Below, piece by piece: positions 32,801 to 42,785 of a stretch of 64,000 nucleotides of DNA; position 1 is the stretch's first letter, and every line of letters begins with the position of its first letter. A program made the position numbers and the translations under genes. The stretch covers positions 75,773,884 through 75,837,883 of the forward strand of contig CM043944.1 of NCBI GenBank assembly GCA_014529385.2, given 5' to 3'. The DNA comes from Adiantum capillus-veneris (Eukaryota > Streptophyta > Polypodiopsida > Polypodiales > Pteridaceae). The notes beneath the pieces are model-generated. The model saw nothing but the letters and a program-made list of their open reading frames with translations. It ran no database searches and was not told where the DNA came from.

Positions 32801-34993
32801 ATTTGCCATCATACGTTTGATCATTAAACAATCCTTAGCTTGGTGACCATACCTACCACATGCGTTGCAAGTTCCATTAAATTTTACTCTAAACGTAGGG
32901 CACTCACTAGTGCTATGTGGACCTAAGAAAATGGAACACCATTGTTGCTCCCTTCTTGGATACATGTGACTATTTTGAGGGGGTCGATTATCCTTAAGAG
33001 ACTCTTGGATTGCCTTGGTGAGGTCTGTCAAGAATGTCTCAAATACCTTTGGCTCATTGGCAATGGGCTTTGCAGTCATGGGTTCATACTCAATGGCTTG
33101 TGAGCTAGTGGATCTCGTGTCAGTAGACACCCTCATGCCTGCTATCATCAAGTTGTCCTCTAATTGGATTGCATTGGTAGTGACATCTTCCCAGGTTGTG
33201 ATACCTCTAATCACTAGTCCATTATAGATTCCTTCATTCCTCAACCCTCGAATGAATCGATCAAGCAATTGGTTATTGTTGAAGCGCTCATTTACAGGGC
33301 AGCGAGAGTTTAAGTGCTTTAGACGACTAATGAAGTCCCTTACTGACTCTCCTTCTTTACGTTCGGCCTTCTGTAGCTGAGATGCTACACCCCAAAGCAC
33401 ACCTTCTCATATGTACTCCTTTAGAAACAACCTTCGAAGGGTAGGGTAGATTGTTTTCTCGTCCACCCTTAGGGTCCTATACCAATCTCCAGCCTTCCCA
33501 CTTAATGTCAAGCTTAAGGCATTGCACTTATGTAGTTCGTTGCGTTCCCCTAAGGAATCACATACTTGTTCAAACACTTCAATGTGTTTCCTAGCATCTT
33601 CGTCCCCATTGAATTTTTGCGTGAGTTTGGCAATTTGTACTGCCTTACTTCTAGGCTCTCTATCAGATGCATGACGCATATTTTCCGCGATAGATCGACC
33701 TATAGTTTGAGCAAACGCTGCCAAGTCACCTATGTGAGGAGGCAGGGCCGGTGGAGGTACTCTTGGAATCATATGTGGGAGAGGAACGGGTACCGGTCTT
33801 GGCATATGTGTGGATGATGCAGGATATGGAACATTACCGGGCATAGGTCCACTCGGATAAGGGCTAGGGAGCGGCACTCGAGGAGCGTAAACAAGTGGTA
33901 CTATTGGCGGTGTGGGGGCCATGTGTGCATAAGGGGCTAGAGGCACATACGGTCGAGGCCCCATATTAGGTACTACGACCCTAGGTAGTGGCACTGCGCT
34001 AACCGTAGATGTCATCGATACATTCTCTGTCAGGCTTATCCCTGGAGTGAGCACTGTGTTTTCCTTGATAGAGGGTTGAGCCAAGTTAGGGAAGCTAAAG
34101 TTTTCGCTCGGAGGCTCAGATTGCATAGAGACCCCAGGTGAAATGACGTAAGATGGGTCCATTGGGCTCATTAGAGGAGTCTCCATTTGTGATAGAGTAG
34201 GCTGTTGAGCCTTGCTCGTATCCAGAAATCTCATGGGGCCAGTTGAGAGTATATTTACCCCTTGGTTTTGCCTTTCTGATTGAATAATGCCATGGATAAC
34301 ATTACAGATCATTTTCTGTTGATCTTCGATGCTCGTGGCACTAGAGGTGGATTGTACAATCTCTATCCATCCTACATGGTAGGCGTGGCCAGAGTGTAGA
34401 TCCGTCAACACCTCAGTGTGGAGGTCGTATGTCCAATGATCATTAATGAACAATCCTTCTAGAGTCGACGTGTTAACGGTTTCTTGTGAGGTAGAAGCAA
34501 TGTTGCTCCCCGTGGTTTTACTTGTCACCAACGGTACTCTAGAGGGAACTTCTGAAGGAGGCAGCTCAACAGGGCCTTCTTGGTAAGAAGTTGGTAGGAT
34601 ATCCACATGGACACTCTTTGGGGGTGTGGGGTCCACGTGCGATGTGAAAGGAGAGTCCACTTCCCCACCCCCTTCGTGTGCTTCATTTGCATCAGGTTCC
34701 GAGCGAGTAGCTCTACCTAATGTTTCCATGAAACGGCTAAACATACTAGTACTAGGCTGTGGAGCTTCGGGAGGTGCATGGCCTTCTCTCTCAATGTTTT
34801 GGGTAGGGTATGCTTCCATGATTTCTGAGTCGGAGGAGGAATCACTAGCGGCTATTTTAGGGTCTTGGGTGGTGCTACCTTGTGTCCCCGCTGAGGGTCT
34901 AGAGCCTATCGTGGATGGGTAATGGGTGTCCGTATGAACAGAGGCACTACCAATGTGATCATGCTCTAACACTCGTCCAGAGCGTAAGTGCAT
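29816..34993 (-). pseudogene. B2 Gag-PR-tail polyprotein, one frame with four in-frame TGA codons
   Basis: From ATG 34993 (MHLRSGRVLEHDH) to the stop at 29816 there are 1,726 codons in one frame, broken only by TGA at 33407, 31313, 30878 and 30137. Residues 1-430 are a proline/serine-rich Gag N-terminus. The capsid domain follows (KFNGDEDARKHIEVFEQVC, then VRDFISRLKHLN past the first TGA). Several zinc knuckles come next (CNACGRYGHQAKDC, CYECGGPHRAAEC, CNRCGIDHLIAQC). The retropepsin reads GILDGGAGVSIVTK, with D-G-G for D-S/T-G, and ends YEMILG, TGA, PFMREAQMV. The tail carries WVPK, WIPKR, WVPKRR, WVPKKE. The fourth TGA is CGA in the 4.2-kb relative, so C-to-T change explains it. It would form particles and be mobilised in trans. 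Confidence 0.88.
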
Positions 34994-35825
34994 GTGCTTT
35001 TGATACCCTAAGGTGTCAAAAAGCTGCTCTAGGAGGCCTTGTGACTAGTTTTTAGCGTGTTTTTTGTTTGTTTTTTTGCTAGATTTTTTAGAGCGTGTCG
35101 TGGAATGGGCCGTGTGATAGCTCGAAACGAGCGTATCGGTCAGAGGGTCGTGCCGTGCTTTACAGCCCTCCGTTTGGTCACTCTATGCCCTCGGAATCCC
35201 TAAAACTGTCAATTTCCAGTAGGGAACTAAGCCCAAACTAGAAAGTCTAAGGGTGCAAGTGGGAAGAGAAAGGAGGAGAGTGGAGGACTTGTCCCACATG
35301 CTCTCATTCTCTCTTGAGGGAGTAGGGTATATATATAAGAGTGAGTCTAGTATATATCAGAGGACTGAGGCTTGGGCTTGGGCTTGGGCTTGGGGAAATG
35401 ATCCCGATCCCGATCTATCTTTTATACAAACCAATTTCGAAAAATTTCGCCGCCCGCTCACTCGCGTTTTTATTTTTCGAATATTTTTTTTTTTTAATAA
35501 TTTTTTTTTTCAGATTTTTTTTTTTTTTTTTGAAATGCAGAAAACGCAGAAATTGAAGATGCAGAAATTGCAGAAATTGAAAAAACGCAGAAATGCAAAA
35601 AATTGCAGAAATTGAAAACGCCGAAATTGAAAATGCAGAAATTGCAGAAATTGAAAAAACGCAAGAAATGCAGAAAATTGAAAAAGCACAGACAATAGCA
35701 GAAATTGACACTTGACAGAAAACGCAAAAACAGAAATCTCCACACACTCCTTCCCTGCCTTTCCTATGATAGAAATTGCACCACAAGGAAGCATAAAGTG
35801 CTAACTGAGCTTAGTGTAGGGCATA
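34994..35825 (-). other. B2 5' leader, low-complexity repeats, no gene
   Basis: Untranslated sequence between PBS and gag. It holds degenerate repeats of GCAGAAATTG-type units (35535-35725), long A/T runs (35480-35530) and a GGGCTT hexamer run (35371-35396). The hexamer run is longer in the 4.2-kb relative (52390-52428). The open frames here on both strands are repeat artefacts. Confidence 0.75.
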
Positions 35826-35843
35826 TCCCCGGCAACGGCGCCA
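35826..35843 (-). promoter_or_regulatory. B2 primer-binding site, tRNA-Asp
   Basis: The minus strand reads TGGCGCCGTTGCCGGGGA, complementary over 18 bases to the 3' end of plant tRNA-Asp including CCA as I recall it. It lies four bases inside the 5' LTR. Confidence 0.9.
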
Positions 35844-35847
35844 AAAA

Positions 35848-36098
35848 TGTGCGCTCCTTGCCACACTGTCGAAGCAAGGGACTTGCCAATACACCGTGTG
35901 TGAGCCACAAACGGCTCCAAGCACACAACACGCCTAAACTAGCAAGCTCAAGAGAACAAAGGGTGTGTCACTCACCGCTCTACGCTCGCCTTCGTGGTGG
36001 ATTCCTCGCCGCGATGAAGAAGAAGCTGCAGTCGTGCCGCGCTCAACCGCTTCGCCGCCGTCGTGCCTTCGTAATGCTCGATCGCACACACACTCTCC

Positions 36099-36132
<34 letters not shown>

Positions 36133-36432
36133 AGGAGGTGAAGAAGAAGAAGATGGAGATGGAGCAAGAGCACTCTTCTATTGCACAAACGAGAGAATGA
36201 GTAAAAATTAGGTTTAGTTGGCTTTTATAGGAGCTCACCCCATTCACACTTGGGCGCCCATGTTTAGCCAACTAACCCTAGCATGTTCGTGTTAGAGTGC
36301 GCCTCTCATCGGCGATCACTCTACCTTTCCCTATTGGACCGACAAGCCCGGTACCTGACTCTAAATAATACATAATATGGTTACAGTGTCCGTCGTAGGC
36401 GATAGGGTGTCCGTGAGCCACGAGGGTTAACA
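35848..36432 (-). repeat. 5' LTR of B2
   Basis: 585 bp, the partner of 27694-28298. As the 5' LTR on the minus strand it would hold the active promoter. Its microsatellite is shorter than that of the 3' LTR. Confidence 0.95.
36223..36230 (-). promoter_or_regulatory. TATA box in B2 5' LTR
   Basis: The minus strand reads CTATAAAA. It is conserved in all four LTRs of this family (28089, 36223, 49737, 53334). Transcripts would start about 30 bases further left and carry the GA/GT microsatellite in R-U5. Confidence 0.65.
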
Positions 36433-36437
36433 CACTC
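36433..36437. repeat. Target-site duplication of B2, right copy
   Basis: CACTC, matching 27689-27693. Confidence 0.95.
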
Positions 36438-36658
36438 CCACTAGCACCCTTATGCTCTGGCCACTCACAAAATTCAATTTGAACTCTGGTTGTGCAAGTT
36501 ATGGCTAGATTAGGTTTTTCTCGGCAATGTTCTGATTTTTGACGTACCTGGGTCAAATGTGATCCAAATGATATGAAACTTGAAATACAAGCTCTAGACA
36601 ACTAGTACAAAGGATCTGTGATAGCAAAATGTCAAAATTTGCCTAGAATTAGGTTGGA

Positions 36659-36680
36659 GACATCATATGCGTATGATGTC
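36659..36680. repeat. C palindrome, copy 6
   Basis: One mismatch in the left arm (ATATGC for ATACGC). The left flank TTGGAGA resembles that of copies 1 and 2. Confidence 0.85.
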
Positions 36681-36783
36681 TTTTTGTCCAATTTTGGTCC
36701 AAACTTGATATTTTAGCTACTCACTATGTTTGCAACAATGTTGTCAAGTCAAAATTCCAAAATCACATCAGCAAGTGCAAAAA

Positions 36784-36805
36784 GACATTATAAGCGTATG
36801 ATGTC
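36784..36805. repeat. C palindrome, copy 7
   Basis: Left arm GACATTATAAG (two mismatches), right arm perfect. It begins 125 bases after copy 6. Confidence 0.8.
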
Positions 36806-37063
36806 TTTTTTCACAGATTTGCCCAATTTTCTGTTTTAAGCTTCTCCAAGTGTTTATCTTTGAGTTTCAAGTGTTTTTATCAAGTTTGAATGCAAAAATG
36901 AGCTCTGAATCAATTTTCCCTATTCTTTACATTTTTTGCACTCTGACTTGGTATTTTGAGTTTCTAGAAGTGGTAAAGCCCTTGTTTTATGTTGATCTTA
37001 AATCCCCCTTTTGAACACTAAGGGAATGTTAGATTTTCAGTTTGGTCTCTGTTTAGCCCTTAA

Positions 37064-37085
37064 GACATCATACGTGTATGATGTC
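37064..37085. repeat. C palindrome, copy 8
   Basis: One central mismatch (ACGTGT for ACGCGT). It begins 280 bases after copy 7. Confidence 0.85.
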
Positions 37086-37592
37086 TAAAGTTGCAGATTT
37101 CCAGGTTTTTGGCACAGAACTCTTCCAAGAGCTCTCTTAAGTGCTCAGCAACACTCAGTTTCACAAAAAAGTTCTCTTAACTTTGTTTATTGCATATTTC
37201 ACTACCAAATCCTCTTTTTAGTGATCTAACATGCAAACAAACACATCAAGCAAATAAATCACTGATTAATAGCTCTAGATCACGATCAAATCAAGTCCTA
37301 CCTAAGCTACTTCTCATCATAAATGGGTTTTTGCAGCATAAAGAGATTCAATGCCACACACGGACTAGCAAATACCTCAATCTCAACAACCACTCAACAC
37401 CAACAAAAATCAATCTAATCTAAACTAAAAAACTGTCAAACACGAAAGACATAGGAATACTACGAGTTTCCTAGTACCTCTGAAAGATCCTCGGAGTCCA
37501 CCACTCCTAGACCTTTCTAACTAAAATATACAAAGTAAATGAAGCAATTCACTTCGTAGGATTAGTCTAAGGTCACCTACTTAGGGCTCTCG

Positions 37593-37610
37593 TCCCCGGC
37601 AGCGGCGCCA
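37593..37610 (-). promoter_or_regulatory. Element C primer-binding site, tRNA-Asp
   Basis: The minus strand reads TGGCGCCGCTGCCGGGGA. It differs from the B2 site at one base and lies two bases inside the LTR. Confidence 0.88.
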
Positions 37611-37612
37611 AA

Positions 37613-38570
37613 TGTTGGGCGGTTACGCCGCTAGCGGTGGCTATGATAGCGAGAACTCAACCAACAAACAAGAATGTCAGACGAGGACAGAGCTTGACTC
37701 GCAGGCGCATGGAAACAAATAGGTGGGTGTCAAATCACCTACTTGACCTTCTAATGACGATCACTACCAAGGAAATCAAACCTAAGTTCTCAAATACGCA
37801 AATGACTGAAATCCCTACTACCAACAAATGCTATCCGAAACATGATCTAAAGTCATCGAATCAGCCTCAAACTCAAAGGGGGGTCTCTACACTAGATGAG
37901 AACAATACCCTATGAATTTACAATATAATCTCAACTTGTAACCACTCCATGCGGTAAACGCGTATGAAGACATGCCAAACAATTCAAGTGACCAAATTCC
38001 GACTCCTATGGTACTAATGTGTAGCTCTACTCGCTATGGTTCTATAGATATATGGCACGCTCAATTCCGAAACACAGGTAGGGAGAAAACTCACATAGAA
38101 GCTCGTGGGAGCTCACCTCGCGTAGAAGCCGAATGCGCGCACACTTGGTATCGGTGCGTAGCTCTGGCCGTTGCTAACACAATGGCAGTGTCGCTTCGCC
38201 AATGGCAGCTCCGTAGCTCGCCTAGCAAGAGGATAAGACTCTCTCTCTCTCTCTCTCTCTCACTCTCTAAGACACAGTCACGGTGCCTCAAAACTTATCT
38301 TGATTAATGATTCAAAAAAAAATTGTCCTTAGGTTTGCAATAATTGGCTCTTATACTTCAGCCTTGGAGGTATGAACACATTTCTAATCTAACTACATAA
38401 GCAGGTGAAACTACTTGGGAAATACAAGGTGGAAACTCAATTGAGTCCCACTACTTACAATAAATCGGCTCCATCAAAAAATGAAATGTGGGAAAGACAT
38501 TTATTACAATAAGTGTTTACAAAAATATGAGTGTGAGCAAAAATGTATAGGTGTAGTCCTCCGGTCAACA
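37613..38570 (-). repeat. 5' LTR of element C
   Basis: 958 bp, plus-strand ends TGTTGGGCGG and GGTCAACA. It matches 9717-10668, with a (CT)n run near 38239-38270 and a half palindrome at 37958-37971 (ACGCGTATGAAGAC). Confidence 0.88.
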
Positions 38571-39845
38571 ATAATAGACATTACAAGAAGACTCTCTGTG
38601 TAGTACACCTCTCAGACTGATCTCTTGGCTGAAATGTTGCGTTCAAAAAGTTCACCACATCAGCCGCACACTTCATAGGCCATCCATCTAGTTTCAATTC
38701 CTCATATGTCAAGGTTCTCTTGATGACTGCCCGTGCCCCATTATGCTCTCCTTTTCATGCTCGGATGCTGAGAAGTTATGCATCATGTGCAAGCATGTCA
38801 TCTGATAGTACTTGGCCACAAAATGGTAAGATCTACGTGCTTTGAATTGTGAAGCCGCACCATGTGACCACACCCAATGGTGCTGCAAACAATGTCCTCG
38901 CTGTTCCAGCCACCTTTCATGAAGCAATAGACAATGTTGTACAAACAATGTATCATGTTGCTTGTCATCGGATATGTAAAAGTGCAGCGTCTTTTGAACA
39001 CCACCTGCTGCATTTCTTACATAAGTGATGTGCACAAGTATTGTGACTTGGGTAGACCACCAATGCATTGACTAAATCTCATTCAAAATTTAAAAAGAAT
39101 AATTCTCTGCAAAGTCAATAATAATTGATACAATGACATTGCTAGGAAACTTGAGCAAACAATCATTGAATTGTTGGGCTTGCCAACGGAAGACAAAGTT
39201 GTGCTTGATGAAGTCTCTGAGGTGGGATGAAAATAGGCTAAGAAAAGCAACACTTTTCATCCATCGCACAATCACGTCCTTTCTCTTCTTCTCACTCCCA
39301 CCTGCATCAAGTTGTCCTGTTCCAACATCCATGAAGACCTTCACAGACACCTCCCTACTATCCTCTACTATCTCATCATGACAAAATGTCAACTTTCGTA
39401 CACCACATTGGGAGCAGTCCCCCATCAAGCATTTCTTGGCATGGTATTCACTATCTCTTGGCTTTGGGCACATGATGGATTCCCACATACTAGTGATGTA
39501 CTGACATACTACCTGGTTTGCAAAACACTCTCCTATATATCACTTCTATAGCACACAGAGAAAGTGCAAAGGTGACCTTTCCCATGATGCCCAAACTTGT
39601 TTTACCGCATCTAATTAAAAGACTCTTTGAAATAGAGTATCTGCACATGGGATACACAGCAACAGGTATACCTCTCTTTCAACTTCCGAACAAAGTACGT
39701 CTTTAATGCCTTAGCATCTCAGAGATGACCACTGTAGGGTCATTCCTCTTGAATCTTTAGTATAGCTCTACCTGTGGAACCAATACAATAAGAGTTAGAA
39801 AATTCCAATTTCATGCAAATGGTAAAATGCCACTAATGTGCAGTA

Positions 39846-40546
39846 GTACCAAAGTTGGTTGTATACAGTACCAAAGAATGTATTGTAGAACCAAAATTGG
39901 ATGTAAGCAGTACCAAAGATTGTACTGTAGAACCAAAATTGGTTTAAACATTACCAAAGATAGTAATGTACCAAAATTGGATGTACACACTACCAAAGCT
40001 TGTACTGCAGTACCAAAATAGGTTGTAAACAGTACCAAAGATAGTATTGTAGAGCCAAAATAGGTTGTAAACAATACCAAAGATAGTACTGTAGAGCCAA
40101 AATTGGATGTAAAGAGTACCAAAGATTTTATTGTAGAACCAAAACTAGTTGTAAACAATACCAAAGATAGTAATGTACCAAACTTGGATGTACACACTAC
40201 CAAAGATTGTACTGTAGAACCAAAATTGGTTGTAAACAGTACCAAAGATAGTAATGTATCAAAATTGGATGTGCACACTACCAAAGATTGTACTGTAGAA
40301 CCAAAATTGGATGTAAAAAGTACCAAAGATTGTACTGTAGAACCAAAATTGAATGTAAACAGTACCAAAGATAGTATTGTAGAACCAAAATTGGATATAA
40401 ATAGTACCAATTTTAGTAATGTAGAACCAAAATTGGATGTAAACAGTACCAAATATGTACTGAAGAACCAAAATTGGTTGTAAACAGTACCAAAGATAGT
40501 ACTGTAGAACCCAAATTGGTTGTAAGCAGTACCAAAAATTTTACTA
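39846..40546. repeat. 42-bp minisatellite, about 17 units
   Basis: Units begin ACCAAAGATAGTACTGTAGA and are mostly 42 bp, some 36-39 bp. As 42 is a multiple of three and the unit lacks stops, long frames stay open on both strands. The array lies in the presumed intron of the transposase-like remnant. Confidence 0.85.
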
Positions 40547-40599
40547 TCTTTCTGCTTTTGACTCATTCTAGAATTGTTTGCAGAAGAGTACCCATATGG

Positions 40600-41080
40600 A
40601 AACTTTGCAAATGCTTTGGTGATAAACAAGAATGCTTTGGTACTATACAGGGGATAACTTTGGTACCGCACAAAGACTTTGGTACTGCACAAGTAGGCTT
40701 TGTTAAAATAGAGTGAGGCTTTGGTGTCTATAGGGATGGAAAAGGTACTATACAGAGGCTTTGGTACTGTATAGATAGACTTTGGAATCACTAGTATGCA
40801 GCAGACTACCAAATTTGGTACTGCACATGGGCTTTGGTTCTTTACAAGATAGATTTGAAACTACATAGGAGTGCATTGGTAATGTATATAACCTTTGTAA
40901 GGTACTGTATACCACCACTACCATATAGCAGACTATAAAATTTCGTACTGCACAAGGGCTTTGGTTCTATAAATCATATCTCTGGAACCACCCAGGAATG
41001 CACTGGTTTTGTATACAACCTTTGTAAGGTACTATATACCACCACTGCCATATAGCAGACCACCAAATTTGGCACTATAT
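40600..41080. repeat. Inverted, diverged continuation of the ACCAAAG repeat with 127-bp units
   Basis: CTTTGGTAC-type motifs, the reverse complement of the previous array's core, recur here. A larger unit (AGCAGAC ... GTATACCACCAC) repeats at 127-bp spacing from about 40674 to 41060. Confidence 0.6.
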
Positions 41081-41967
41081 TGACCAAATCAGCCTTAAGA
41101 ATCACCAAATAAATTAGAGTTGCTAAGATTTGTTGGTACCTAAGAGTCATCAAGTAGATGCACAAGATGTTTGACAACACTTTTCCTTCCAATTCTCTTC
41201 TTACATATGTCGATCTTGTTAGGTGAAACTTTGGTTTGTGATGTCCAAAAGGCCTACACCAAATCTCTTGTTTCATTAGTGATAATGGTTCCTTGTGGCA
41301 ATTGTCTCTCACAAGCACTCAATGGAAACACTTCATCGTCATCTTTATTCTCCAGCCTTGAAGTTGCAGTAGCTATATTCCTTCAATGGACACCCACGAC
41401 ACTAGAAATTTTGGATTGGTTTACTAAGGCTACAACTGTACTATTGTTCAAGATCATCGTCATAGAGGTTCTCTTAACAAAAAGCTCACTTGCTGAGTGT
41501 GGGACCTTAACTTGAGCAAAAGTGTTGCGCACACCCGATAGAATGGTGTCTTCAACATTGTTGAAATTTGATTTTTACAGGTCAAAAAATGTCTGGTGGT
41601 CCAATAGTTATTGAAATATTTCCTTTTTCTCATTCCTTGATAGCTTGAGCGTTTGCTTGCACCAACATCATGCCACCGCTACACAAATGTTCTTCCTTGA
41701 CCTGGCCTTCGGTAATCCAAGTGCAAAAGAAGGATGTCGTTCTTTCCTTCTCTGTTCGTATTTCTTTGCAGCCCAATAATCACAAAGAAAACCTTCATTA
41801 GTGACACATGTCTCAATGGAACTGACAATGGGATGGTTTTTTATATGTTCATCCATGTGTGATTCCTCTTCATCTAGCTTGTTGAAAGAGAGTAGCTGTG
41901 AGTCACCCGAGCGGTAAACTATTGTAGTATTGTCCATTGGAAAGGAGCAAGAGAGACACACACACAA

Positions 41968-41974
41968 AGAGAGA

Positions 41975-42020
<46 letters not shown>

Positions 42021-42148
42021 TAGCAGTGGTCTATAAACATCAATTAAAACCAGGGTTTTGTGTGCATCTTTCTGGTGCAGAGAGTGTGTGTGAGAGAGAG
42101 AAAGAGATGCAACGACTTGTCAATTCAAACCAGGGCTCAGCTTGCTGG

Positions 42149-42198
<50 letters not shown>

Positions 42199-42266
42199 TA
42201 ACGAGAGAGCAGCCCAAGTTCGTTGGCTATGGAGCACGGAAGGTGCACAAGAGCAACACAACCATG

Positions 42267-42313
<47 letters not shown>

Positions 42314-42557
42314 GGTGTCGTGAAAGCCAATAACTATAATGTGGGTCCAACCCTCTCCCCCCACCTCCTCTCTTGGAGTGGCCCCTCCAAATAGTGAAAC
42401 GTCTAAAAACAAAGAAATATATAGCCCCTCTCCATTTCCAATTAAAAGGTCCAATTTATACACAAATGAACCACCAAGCCCATGTTGTGTCAAGGACATT
42501 CCTTTTTGTACCACCATTGCATGCTTTCAGCCAAATTTACCTTCAAAAAATAGATCT
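41968..42557 (-). promoter_or_regulatory. (GA)n/(CT)n tract and possible promoter of the transposase-like remnant
   Basis: Three (GA)n runs lie at about 41969-42018, 42151-42198 and 42270-42311. On the minus strand they are CT-rich, as in plant 5' leaders. A TATATA motif at 42415-42424 lies upstream in the minus sense. No gene is seen; the short open frames are microsatellite artefacts. Confidence 0.45.
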
Positions 42558-42785
42558 AGCTTCGACATGTGGTGGACCTTCAAACTACCTTGGGCTAAAA
42601 CCTCGATGACACAATGGATAGTGGGTTGGACAAGTGTGGGACCTCTATCCCAAACCATCCACTCTATCAGAGTAGAGATAGGACTATTCAATAGAGATAG
42701 CTTGGATAGGTGGTGGACCTTCAAACCACCTTGGGCTAAAACCTCCATAACACAATGATTAGTAGGCTGGACAAGTGTAGATGGC
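42558..42785. repeat. 141/181-bp tandem repeat, left cluster
   Basis: Two units starting TAGCTTGGATAGGTGGTGGA (diverged in the first), 141 bp apart. They belong to the family that forms the array at 45711-47013. Confidence 0.8.

Larger units (their letters stand above)
27694..36432 (-). mobile_element. Element B2: 8.7-kb Gag-PR-only LTR retrotransposon, non-autonomous
   Basis: Near-identical LTRs (27694-28298 and 35848-36432), a perfect 18-base tRNA-Asp PBS, a PPT and a perfect 5-bp target duplication define a complete, fairly recent insertion in the leader of C. The LTRs differ by a few substitutions plus microsatellite length. The only long frame encodes Gag, a retropepsin and a W-x-P-K tail. 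No RT, RNase H or integrase sequence is present anywhere inside. It must have used enzymes from a related element. The protease and tail resemble parts of C and D, so it probably arose by internal deletion of such an element. Confidence 0.93.
36438..37592 (-). other. Element C 5' leader, PBS-proximal part
   Basis: Untranslated sequence between the PBS and the B2 insertion; no gene is seen. It carries three copies of the C palindrome (36659, 36784, 37064). Position next to the PBS is where packaging and dimerisation signals lie in retroviruses. Confidence 0.7.
9717..38570 (-). mobile_element. Giant Ty3/gypsy element C (about 20.1 kb without its nested insertion)
   Basis: Two copies of one LTR family (9717-10668 and 37613-38570) bound a minus-strand internal region with a PBS next to the right LTR and a PPT next to the left one. 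Reading right to left: leader, gag, PR1, RT, RNase H, integrase with two H2C2 modules, PR2 and tail, a 4.2-kb non-coding region, a large 3' ORF, PPT. B2 (8,739 bp) is nested in the leader. The LTRs differ at roughly 14 of the first 185 bases, so C is older than B2. The bases outside the two ends (GGCAA and ATAAT) do not match, so C may be a recombinant of two insertions. Confidence 0.75.
38571..41967 (-). pseudogene. Transposase-like gene remnant (DFAEN / QFK family), probably with introns
   Basis: Reading right to left there are three coding blocks. Block 1 (41967 or 41937 to about 41590) starts MDNTTIVYRSGD. Block 2 (about 41575-41140) has CERQLPQGTIITNETRDLV, a stop, and TKVSPNKIDICKKRIGRK. 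Block 3 (about 39770-38571) has CPKPRDSEYHAKKCLMGDC, RWQAQQFNDCLLKFPSN, IIDFAENYSF, two stops, HWWSTQVTILVHITYVRN, YISDDKQHDTLFVQHC and WSHGAASQFKARRSYHF. From memory this motif order belongs to a widespread, poorly named family with an RNase H-like fold. The second presumed acidic residue is His (SHG for SDG). The block 2-3 gap holds minisatellites. C abuts its 3' end. Confidence 0.55.

Noticed and set aside
34626-34922. Plus-strand open frames inside gag and pol regions of B2, C and D
   Set aside because: Shadows of the minus-strand coding frames.
35826-35843. Sequence matching the 3' end of tRNA-Asp, possible tRNA gene
   Set aside because: Only the last 18 bases match, next to an LTR and in the orientation of a primer-binding site; no cloverleaf is present.
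39846-40546. Regularly spaced repeats resembling a CRISPR array
   Set aside because: Head-to-tail minisatellite without unique spacers, in plant DNA.
39811-40812. 333-codon minus-strand open frame and 126-codon plus-strand frame
   Set aside because: Both arise because the 42-bp repeat is a multiple of three and free of stops; there is no protein family signal.
41930-42394. Open frames rich in Arg-Glu or Ser-Leu
   Set aside because: Translations of (GA)n/(CT)n microsatellites.
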